DNA from: Perkinsus marinus ATCC 50983
Lineage: Eukaryota > Perkinsozoa > Perkinsida > Perkinsidae
Reading direction: 5' to 3'
Assembly (NCBI RefSeq): GCF_000006405.1
Contig: NW_003200690.1
Span: 1 to 64,000, forward strand
Length of the DNA stretch: 64,000 nt
A program made the position numbers and the translations under genes. Shown here one piece after another: positions 55,023-64,000 of the stretch. Below the pieces are notes generated by a model. It was given only the letters and a program-made list of their open reading frames with translations. It searched no databases and was not told the DNA's origin. Numbering within the stretch: the first letter of the stretch is position 1; each line of letters starts with the position of its first letter.

Positions 55023-56116
55023 GTATTACTTGTACTTGTAGACTTGAACGTGAACATAAGATACATTCCGTACACTTGATCTTAGCACGGCTAACTCTTA
55101 AGACGGTAGCGATCTTAGTTTAAGTTTCAGTGTACATCTGAGTCCTCTCTGTGGTAAGTTAACGCAAGCAAAATAGGAATGTAGACAGCTTTGCTCAAGC
55201 CGACCCTTGGGGGACATTCATGCGTGTTGATGTGGCGTCCATCGCGGATTCTCTTCACTTCGACCTCGACTGACTCATCGAAGTAGGATTTCGGTTTACT
55301 GGACTCGCCTCCAAAATACAGCAAAATAGACACTCTCGGCGATGTTAGTACTGGCATGACGACCTTTCAGATTGATTAAATCGATCGGTATTTCCGTGAG
55401 TCAGCCATCAGCATTGGAATAGTAGGGCACAACATCACCGATGAAATAATTACGCGAAAAGTGAGACATTAATAGTCAATCGAGTGTATCCAAAGGAATG
55501 AGTCCTACAAGACTCCTCGCAAAGTTGGTTGTATGAGCCTTGCCCTTTTCGTAAGCTATCGCCGAGGTATTCGCTGAATGATGGTCGCAGGGCTCGAGCG
55601 AAACGCTGGGACCCTCGCTGTTAAGTTGACAGTGTCAACCGTTATCTGGAGATGATGAAATCGGTCATTGTCAATGGAACCTCCCTATTCGTCTTCCACT
55701 CAAATAGGAGTACTGTCCTTTTCCAAGCTGCACTTCTACTTGTGGGCCCTAACCCCGCTGAAAGTGCCTCTTTTCACCTTTAATGTTACACCAAGGACAT
55801 TCTACTTCAGTATCACTGAGCCTTCTACATTTCTGAAATATCCGTTCAAGTAGTGTCACCGGCGGCATGCAGGAACACCCAACTAGTGAGTTCGATCCGA
55901 GAGTCCGCGGGAGAATATCACTTACTTGCAACGCAATAGACGACAAATCATCACTGAGTCAAACTTCAAGCCACTGATCGCATTATCATCATAAGACACG
56001 TTCAATTGCGTCGATATGCAGACTGTGGAGTTAACTCAAACCCAAGCGATTCGCTTGGAACAAACCACACGCAGTGAACCTTCAGCTCCATGTAGACTGC
56101 ACGTCAGAACACTTAA
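55023..56116. other. Region between gene J and aspartate kinase, no certain gene
   Basis: Contains a minus-strand frame at 55127-55357 (starting MPVLTSPRVSILLYFGGESS). I looked here for a homoserine dehydrogenase domain and found none of its motifs. Confidence 0.35.
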
Positions 56117-59059
56117 TCATCGGGCCGCTCCGCCTCTCCCACAGCAGCCACTGTCATGCAGTGCCGCGACCCCAGCCTCAGCGTCCTCCTCAGCGACAAC
56201 TATAGTGATATTCCTCTCACTCGAGCCCTGCGCTACAGCACAGATGTTAACTCGGGCAGAAGCCAGCGCAGTCGCCGCCCTACCGAGAATGCCTGAGGAC
56301 GACGCGGATAATTCCAAGGTGATTGAGAACCCTACCGATCGATCTAACCATACCATCACCAACCATCGCTAACATCGCCATGCCTGTCGTAGTAGTAACG
56401 CCAAAATCATGGTAGAGACAAATTTCTCGATAGAAAGCTCGTTCGATCGCCGCAACACACCTCTCGCGATCAGCAGTACGTATCGCAAAACAGATGGAGT
56501 GCTCCGAAGAAGCCTGATGCAGATGCGATGTGACAAAGGTTTGGTATCGAGTCCAACCTGTGTGAACATGATAACATTAACACCGGCCTCACCGACTGCT
56601 CCAAAAAGACGACTGGCCAAACCGTTGACACCAATCAGTCCACATCCCTCTACGTTGACCAAGCAAATGCCTGATGATCCTCCATGGGGACGAATAAGAA
56701 GAGAGAAACTCAATTGACTCACCCTTCATGGTAGACACTGCCTTAGCAGTGAGCTGATGCCGACAAGGCGAGCCCGGTGGGGTCGGTAGCGAGGTTATCA
56801 GAGTTCCTGGAACACACTACCGAAGGAACACGTAGGAACTTGAGCATAAGAGTAAATTCGTTATTGCACTAGAGCTTCTATATTGTTCATCTACTATTTA
56901 ATACATTGGTCGCGCATCTCGCAGTCGCTTCGATTCCACATACGATCCAATCACCACAGCAGTTAACCCTCATCACTCCATCTCACCTGAGCATCCCCGA
57001 TTGAATGTATTTCTCAGTATAATCGGTATGTTCTTATCAACACACGGTGCCATCGTCTTCGGATGGAGAACCTCATATAAAGATCTAGCATTTTCACTCG
57101 AATTGATCACCAACCTTCGCCCCGAACCAGGCCATCTCCGCAGCTTCCGAATACGACAATGACTCCAACATTTCTGCCTTCTTCACAGATCTCGGATCGC
57201 CGGAGTAACTGCCCCCACAGTGAAGCGATGATGTCTCTCCGATCCCATTACACTCCATCAACGTCGGTCCATATCGTCAGCCGCTGACATCCTCTGGACG
57301 ACTGGTCCGAGAGAAGACGGGCAACTATAGCAGCACTGAGAGCACACCATTATGAGGGAGGGAGATACGATGGACGGCACCTCAGGTCGCTCCCATTGCG
57401 TTTCAAAGTAGTGGGTGCTCCGGACGCTTCCGAAGCCACGAAACCCGTAATGATGGTCACCTACAGCAGCACGCTTGTATGTCATAATAGACTTCTGATC
57501 CGTTGCTCTCTCTCACGGTGACCCACAGCTACCAGCACAGGCCAGATACGTTACATCAACTACCATCTAGATGAGCAGTAACATCTCAGGCAGTTGGCCC
57601 CCACATCATGAGATGTATATCCACATCGATGAAGGTGGGACTACTGAATAACGCGTAAAACAACTGGAATGGGGTGAATCGTCCGGTGTCATTCGTGAAG
57701 TGTTTCCCTTCATATCCCGTGTCACAAACGGAGTATTACGCCGCTTCATGAAAAGGGAGTAGAACTCCACTGTAATAATCCTATACGATCACATCATTTA
57801 ATACACTTCCAAAAAAGGAGCCGAAATGGTCGAGTTTGCGACTTCCTCCGCACCATCTTTGAGGTAGTTATCAAGTCCAGACATCGAAGCCCCACTTCAC
57901 ACGGAGTCTTAGAGTCTCACCTCGAATTCAGCAGTCTCCTTTTCCACCTCCACCATTTTCATACCACTCTCATCCCAATTAACTCTATCACTGCCCTCTT
58001 CGAGGAATATGACCCTCCGACCATCCACAACCGTCGATCGTACTCCGTTGCGTTCCAAAGCCGCACATAGAAGCCTGGCGCTCCACGATTCGCCATAGCC
58101 CATGATGACGTCGTAAAATGGTTGTGGACAGACTCCAACCACTTCAACCGACTTCAAACAACATGCGATTCTTTCCGCATCTTTTTCGAATTCTTTCCGA
58201 TACTCTGACGAATTTTCCAAACTCCCGAGGCAGGTGATACAGTCATAATGCCTCTTTTTGATGACATCAAGATCGGGCTCCCATTCGATATGCCTTTCGG
58301 CTAGACTACATATTTCATAGAGGGAAGTTGTCACACCGGACATGGCAGAAACGACAACAGCGAGATGACCGCTACCACAACAGTTGACCTGAAAAGCCAA
58401 TACGAGGGCAGAGTACCGGGCGAAAGAGTATTGATGTTGATTGTGGAATATAAAGATATGGTTCTCGATGAAGCACACACCGAGGAGATCGATGAGCCGT
58501 CGTGGGGACGGTGAACAAACAGATTCCGATCAAGATCAGTGATAGAGAGAACGATAGTGATGATCTAGTCATAATGTAGGGGAGGAATGAGGGCACATAG
58601 CAAGAGAGAAATAGATTGACTTTACGGTGAAGAATTATAAGGAAGCTATTGATTCTATACTGATAATTCAATAGGGAGATAATTACATGAATTATGGATG
58701 GTGGAAATGTATTTTCAAGAATATCCCACTCCTCCGGTGCTCATCGTACTGTTTCGCAAACTTCAGGCTAGACTACGAAGCCTCAAAAAATGCTGCGGTG
58801 TCATGAATCGTGCTCACGAAAACCGATTCACATTGCAGCAGAGGGTTTCACTTCAAGTACCCCACAGCGACAACTTCATAGGTAGACACCGACAGTTACA
58901 AAATACCAAGGTTTACTTCGAACTATGCGCTACTACCTCATATGTTATGATATCAGCAACCTCCTTGATAGCCTCGGGGCTTCCCATACTCGTTCCGCCG
59001 AATTTATGAACTCTCCAACCTTCACTCGACTGTGATGCGGCATCTGAGATGGATCTCAT
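56117..59059 (-). CDS. Aspartate kinase with two C-terminal ACT domains, 494 aa, ten exons
   Basis: Exons (minus): 59059-58937, 58388-57921, 57460-57381, 57335-57252, 57208-57115, 57071-56987, 56806-56723, 56670-56558, 56513-56336, 56292-56117; total 1,485 bases, in frame. Motifs in order: VHKFGGTSMGSPEAI (ATP/aspartate site), VVVSAMSGVTTSLYE, GYGESWSARLL, TLKRNGSDLSAAIVARLL, IWTDVDGVYSGDP, WFGAKVLHPKTMAP, RNTFN; then ACT1 (CLVNVEGCGLIGV, QASSEHSICFAI) and ACT2 (AMVGDGM, VAQGSSERNITIVV). It catalyses ATP-dependent phosphorylation of L-aspartate, the entry step to lysine, threonine and methionine, with feedback control through the ACT domains. It ends at TGA after ACT2, so it is not fused to homoserine dehydrogenase. 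Introns other than the first (548 bases) are 36-180 bases, mostly 42-52. Confidence 0.93.
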
Positions 59060-59524
59060 TTGGATGCTCAAGAAAAGGCCCATATATCATAACAGGAGAA
59101 CGCCGATTATACGAGAACCTTTTGGAACCTTTTGCTACTGTGGGTATGAGCTGAAACTATTTCAAGCAAGTAGATAGCGTATATTGTGACCCGCTCAAGG
59201 GTGTATATCTCCCCCATAATTCACTACCTTCACTCCCCATATCGATACACTCCATTGCACTGCCAAGCCGCATCCGACTTCCTCCTGTCATTATAAGGCA
59301 GTTGAGTGAAAAACTGATGAGAGGGAGAAGAATATCTTAATCAACATCAATGTTCGTTTATTCAGCGTGAAAGTAGTGATGTTGTATCTTGAGGTTGAGC
59401 AGGCAAGATACGGATGAGGTCCAATTGTGAACCAATGATTTGTGGACGCACAATTGTACACATGAATCATGTGACATGATAGATACCTAACGGTAACAAC
59501 TACACCCGATGAAGATTGGATGAG

Positions 59525-60173
59525 GCGACTATGCCACTGCCCCAACGCATGCCGTACTGCAACAAATTCCTCCGGGTGGGGCGACTATGCCACTGCCCCA
59601 ACGCATGCCGTACTGCAACAAATTCCTCCGGGTGGGGCGACTATGCCACTGCCCCAAGATATGTCTTACTACAACAAATTCCTCCGGATGGGGCGACTAT
59701 GCCACTGCCCCAAGATATGTCTTACTACAACCGATTCCCCGGTTGGGGCGACTATGCCACTGCCCCAAGATATGTCTTACTACAACCAATTCCTCCGGTT
59801 GGGGCGACTATGCCACTGCCCCAAGATATGCCTTACTACAACCAATTCCTCCGGTTGGGGCGACTATGCCACTGCCCCAACGCATGCCGTACTGCAACAA
59901 ATTCCTCCGGTTGGGGCGACTATGCCACTGCCCCAACGCATGCCGTACTGCAACAAATTCCTCCGGGTGGGGCGACTATGCCACTGTCCCAAGATATGCC
60001 TTACTACAACCAAATCCTCCGGGTGGGACGACTATGCCACTGCCCCAACGCATGCCGTACTGCAACAAATTCCTCCGGGTGGGGCGACTATGCCACTGCC
60101 CCAAGATATGCCTTAGCAGGACCAATTCCTCCCGGTGGGGCGACTATGCCACTGCTCCAAGACATGGTTGTTA
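59525..60173 (+). repeat. 56-base minisatellite, about 12 copies, open in all three forward frames
   Basis: Unit GCGACTATGCCACTGCCCCA followed by ACGCATGCCGTACTGCAACA (or AGATATG variants) and AATTCCTCCGGGTGGG. The period is 56 except one 55-base unit. No unit contains TAA, TAG or TGA on the plus strand. Because 56 is not a multiple of three, all three frames are open for about 600-700 bases and read the same cyclic 56-residue sequence. This is a property of the unit and no evidence of a gene; no codon-level conservation distinguishes a frame. Confidence 0.9.
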
Positions 60174-60174
60174 C

Positions 60175-61127
60175 GGGTTAATCGGTTCCAAAAAGAGCCC
60201 CTCATATATGAATTATTTAACCTCTTATCAGGCTACCCATTATGAACACTCAATCGAGACAATCGAGACGCTATTCCTCATTAGACGAAGTGGTGACACT
60301 TGCTCGTGACCCGACAAGACCTCTTCTGGGCGATCTGTCACTGCACACTCTGGACAAATTCACATGAATCGGACGAGTTATCGACCGCCCAGCGCTGAGA
60401 GATCCGCCCTACTTCGATGTGGGCAGGAACCCGACGAGATATGCAATTGAGGAAATGCGCCGACGATAATCATGTGGATGCGTGCAGACAGTCATCATAC
60501 CATTATTGATGCTTGACAATAGAAGTAAACAAGTATTCAATAGGGGAACTGAAATTGAGCGTGACAATATCACTCAATATAATGACTCAGGGGAAAACAC
60601 CATCAATTGCGGGGCACGCAGGTACACAGGACTGCACGCACGAACAAGGCGTCCATTGACGCTTGCAGGCAGAACCGTTTACTTGGTGTCTCATTGAAAC
60701 CCACCGCAAATGTTATCAACGGGCCACAACCCGCTCAAGAAGATAAACGAGCCCGCGAAGCAACTGCGGAGCGGTAGCCTTCCGCCGGAAGGTATACATA
60801 TACGAAGAGCTACCCACAACAAGCCTGTAGTACAGGCTACGATACGCCTCCTAGATGTTTCTCGTGATCGTACATGTGCAGTACTGTAACGGTCTACTTC
60901 GCTCGGCGACGACACAAGTTGCCGCACTCTCGATTTTGATTGTGTGGTTGTGTCCGCCCCGGTGACTCAGGTCTTGTAACTAAACTTGGTTACTCCGTAA
61001 CCATCACTTTCGCGAATCCTGCGTCCGGCGTTTCATCGTCGCGAGCGGAGCTCCCGTTTGCAGCGGAGGAAAAACTGCATCGCAGTTTTTGCATAAGTAC
61101 GAATAGTTGATGGTTGAGAAATGAGTA
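60175..61127. other. No gene recognised
   Basis: Short frames with no family resemblance. This interval must hold the promoter of the tubulin cofactor gene that starts at 61128. Confidence 0.35.
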
Positions 61128-62356
61128 ATGTGCCGGAGGGTAATACTTCTACCATCTAAGGAGAAGGGAACAGTTAGGTGGTTTGGTAATCTGCCCAATC
61201 AACGACGGGAACGTGTCGGGTAGATGACCTTCGATGATGATGATGATTCACCAGCTCCCTCAGGATCGAAATGGACGGAGTACATGATCCCGACTATCAC
61301 GATGGTACGTATGATGGATTTAAATACTTTGACACACACCAATCACAATGCGGCACTTTTGCCAAATTGAAAAAAATGGAATACTCTTGATTCGTTATCA
61401 GTTATTATTTACTAATTCGTTATTAGTCAAAGTTGTTATATAATTCTCAGGTTAATTTCGGCAAAGACCTTCGGCTATGCCTCCGCGATAAATACCAAAC
61501 GTCAGTTGGATATGAAGAAAGTTGGCTTGTAGGGGAAGAAGACGTAAAGAGGAAGTTGAAAATACGATGGACGGCTGATGATCGACGGAATTCAATCGAC
61601 AGGCGGAAGTCAATGAATTGGAATGTGTCGGATTGGAGGGAAGCGAATTGGCGACTTTAGGGGAGGTTGGAATTGGTACGGAAATTGTGACGATGGAATT
61701 ATTGAAGGTCTTCAGATGAACTCGCTGGGATGTTAACTCGAGTCCGCGAGTTGAATTTGAAATATTCTCTCCTCGACGATTGGCACGACGTTGAAGCTCT
61801 CATCGCCGCTCTGCCCAACCTCGAGCATTTGTCTATCGCCGGGAGTAAATCCAATAAATTCCCAAATGGGACGGCCGAACGGAGAAACAGCGGATGCCGG
61901 ACATCCGGTGCCCGAAATTGAAGAGCTTAGACATCTCCTCGGCTTTAATCCCATGGAGGGAAGTGACGACTCGTTGCTTCGTCGGACTGGACAATTAGCA
62001 TTCAGTCAACTTATCAGCCAACGGATATGATTCCGCTGTGGAGGGTATCAGATGATACTATCATCCTACCTGCCCGCCTGATGGCGGTCGTCATGATGGA
62101 CAACCAATTCGCTGATTTACGAAAAGTTCTACGACTTCTTCCGTCGTCTGTTGAAGGTGTGAACCTTTGTACAACAAAGTTTGTTGTTTGGCAACAAAAT
62201 CGGAGATGTTCGCCCATCGGCGATCGACAGTTCGACGATAAGAGAATTGTCAATCTCTCGGAATGACATTAAAGATTGGAATTGGATTGGCGAGTTGACG
62301 AAGGCGTTACCAAAGTTGAAGGCATTGCGGATTACAGATAGCCCAATTTATGATAA
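61128..62356 (+). CDS. TBCE: Tubulin-folding cofactor E (TBCE): CAP-Gly and leucine-rich repeats, 3' end uncertain
   Basis: Exon 1 (61128-61219) and exon 2 (from 61263) encode a CAP-Gly domain: RRVILLPSKEKGTVRWFGNL, then a 43-base intron, then GIEMDGVHDPDYHDGTYDGF-KYF and CGTFAKLKK. Exon 3 from 61451 gives NFGKDLRLCLRDKY, as in TBCE after its CAP-Gly. Later exons read LECVGLEGSELATLGEVGIG, VRELNLKYSLLDDWHDVEAL, LPNLEHLSIAG, CPKLKSLDISSALIPWREV and IRELSISRNDIKDWNWIGEL, all TBCE-type leucine-rich repeats. TBCE helps assemble and take apart alpha/beta-tubulin dimers in the cytosol. The C-terminal ubiquitin-like domain is not secure: a segment near 62430-62500 (VRLTLKLKGRQLG) may be part of it. 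Intron 2 lacks a GT donor. Confidence 0.8.
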
Positions 62357-62639
62357 GTAAGTCGTTAAAAGACGTGGAGTCTTCGAGGCATCAATTCGCA
62401 GTTACGTGAATGATTTACGGTAAATCCAAGTTGCGGAAGTTCGGCTGACGCTGAAGCTGAAAGGAAGACAATTGGGTCGATGGCCGATCAATCGCGTCAG
62501 GTGGGGTCCACCTACGGGCAATCGATTGGTTTTCGATTTCGGGAGGACCAAAATTTTGAAAATTTACTCACATTTATTCATATGTGTGTTCGTTACGAGT
62601 AACTCGCATGCCGCCTTTGGGATGTTCATAGCATTCAAC

Positions 62640-62730
62640 CAAACTCGAAAAGGCCTTCTGCCGGGGTTGAACCGACCACCTCCCGTTTACTAAAAAGCCG
62701 CTGATCCCAGGGGGCAAAAGAATATGAATT
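62640..62730 (-). other. tRNA-like sequence antisense to TBCE
   Basis: The minus strand reads GATCAGCGGCTTTTTAGTAAAC, then GGTGGTCGGTTCAACCCCGG, with a consensus B box, and ends in CCTTTT. It is flanked by a Lys-tRNA-like TTTAGTAAA loop but the stems pair poorly. It may lie in a 3' intron of the TBCE gene. Confidence 0.45.
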
Positions 62731-62739
62731 AGTTTTCTG

Positions 62740-64000
62740 GTCTATTTTTCTACGGTCTGAGAGAGAAGAATAATAGAAAGGGATAATAAGGAAGGGAGAG
62801 GGGAGGGAGGGTGGGAGTACAGCAGGTTTAGGTGTGAAGCACCTTTGGGAGACCGAAAACACCAAAATGGTTGTGCACAGTCTTCCAGTATGCGAGCACT
62901 TATCGCGCTACGAATAATATATGCGCGGTGCGTAACCGAATTCAAAGCCACATGCATCGCACATGTAGGCGTTGTCACTGACTGTTAATTCACTATGATT
63001 TACTATCCTTGGCACGTGAATTTACTGAGAATAGGATCTGCGAAGTTGGGGTCACGGCGTGACCGTCACGCCACTCCAAAAAGTCAACGAAGTCTCCGTT
63101 ACGAAGACTTATCATTGATAACTTATCAATGATAAGCTATCAATCGAAAACTGTTTATATAGGTTTTCTCGTGTCACCAATCGCCTTTCACAGTGTTTTC
63201 CCTGTACCACACCATTTCATTTTTTCCTGTCAGGGGGGTACCCTTGAGCAATATGCTGAAGGTATGTGATCTGACGACCACGATACACCAGCCCGCAAGG
63301 ACTGGTAAAACGAACAAAAGCACTGGAGTCTAGTGATCCGGGGGTCAAACTCCAACACTTCCCGAGATCTCTGTAGCTCAGTTGGTTAACGCTCGTGGCT
63401 TGAATCCCACCCTAGATGATCGTAAAATACTCCCGACCTGGTTGGGAGTATTGAGATCTCGGTCTCAATCCTGAGGATTGAGTCCTCCTTATGTCCTCCT
63501 TATTGGTCCTTTGTACCTCCTCATTGGTCGGGCCGAGCAATAAGGAGGTCGTTTGAGACTACTTCTTTGACGGCCTTACCTATCAAAACTGTGTGCATAA
63601 GCTCCCGTCGGGAGCCTCCCGAGCTAAGAAGGCTGTGCTGAAAAGGTATCATCCTCCGCTTCCATCATGAATTTAGCTACTTATATCGCTGTTCCATGAG
63701 GTCGACGAACTGAATGGCTCGTCAATGACGATCAGCTAACATATAGCTGCCGAACGGTGAGGCCGAATAATTTCGATGCCGTTCGAATGCCGCTAGCAGG
63801 TACGTTTTGCATCGTCATTGTTCTCGAGACGTCATTCAATCGCCGATGCAAACACATCAACCGGAGGACGACTCATCGAAAGGTTGGAGGAAATTCATAC
63901 TCATTTTGTGGAAGCCAATCAAGTCGGAGAGGTGGAAACGACTCGGGAGAATAAAATTGGAAAGACGCTACGCAAAAAACGATAGGTTGATATTCGAAAC
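62740..64000. other. Right edge, no gene recognised; one tRNA-like fragment
   Basis: At 63366-63400 the plus strand reads GATCTCTGTAGCTCAGTTGG plus TTAACGCTCG, a good D-arm/A box, but no matching T-arm follows at the right distance. An inverted repeat ACTTATCATTGATAAC/TTATCAATGATAAG is at 63108-63138. Nothing else is assigned. Confidence 0.35.

Noticed and set aside
54066-56116. Homoserine dehydrogenase domain following aspartate kinase
   Set aside because: The kinase ends in TGA after the second ACT domain, and none of the dehydrogenase motifs (Rossmann GxGxxG, PNK, GTxSYI) is found downstream; the next gene is GNAT-like.
59516-60309. Three overlapping long proteins of 198-240 residues
   Set aside because: All are the same stop-free 56-base minisatellite in three frames. 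Nothing favours one frame as coding.
63366-63440. tRNA gene starting GATCTCTGTAGCTCAGTTGG
   Set aside because: The D-arm is good, but there is no acceptable anticodon stem or B box at the required spacing, and the 3' end does not pair with the 5' end.

Overview
The window is a piece of a nuclear genome from a eukaryote, most likely a unicellular one. Genes are split by very short spliceosomal introns (39-53 bases, GT...AG), with a few longer ones filled by repeats. The intact genes are typical eukaryotic housekeeping and transport genes, and the sequence between them is dense with transposon debris and short inverted-repeat elements. The species cannot be settled from sequence alone. A complete aspartate kinase argues against an animal. 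Four runs of exactly 100 N (16521, 29908, 42373, 54923) are scaffold gaps of unknown true size.

Layout. 1-8 kb holds decayed retrotransposon pieces: a retropepsin-bearing pol fragment cut by the left edge, a non-LTR endonuclease domain, and a gag-like region. 9.0-10.2 kb has a six-exon gene (A) whose exon pattern recurs in an acetyltransferase-like gene (J) at 54.1-54.9 kb; its 3' end is also duplicated at 1.05-2.1 kb. 11.4-14.7 kb is a complete eleven-exon Ca2+/H+ (CAX) antiporter. 14.7-20 kb has exons of unidentified genes among small repeats. 21.8-23.8 kb is a complete HDDC2/YfbR-type nucleotidase. 26.3-27.2 kb is the C-terminal part of a TPR protein.

27.9-42.2 kb is the outstanding feature: about 79 head-to-tail copies of one tRNA-Gln(CUG) gene on the minus strand, period 134 bases. 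It is interrupted once by a 3,656-base tyrosine-recombinase retroelement with PAT-type split direct repeats. A non-autonomous hAT element (8-bp target duplication) sits at the right end. 44.1-50.8 kb carries an amino-acid transporter (AAAP), an unknown protein and a 407-residue membrane protein, all on the minus strand. 54.1-59.1 kb has gene J and a complete ten-exon aspartate kinase. 59.5-60.2 kb is a 56-base minisatellite. 61.1-62.4 kb is tubulin cofactor E.

Recurring theme: tRNA-derived sequence. Besides the array, tRNA-derived SINEs lie inside introns of two genes. At least six introns of the CAX, AAAP, HDDC2 and TPR genes carry tRNA-like motifs (a T-arm/B-box, sometimes also an A-box), sense or antisense, and some introns are little more than that motif. 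Two introns of the AAAP gene also contain nearly perfect reverse complements of each other. Exon joins were made by eye. For the CAX, HDDC2, aspartate kinase and gene A models the exon lengths sum to an exact multiple of three and protein family motifs run across the joins.
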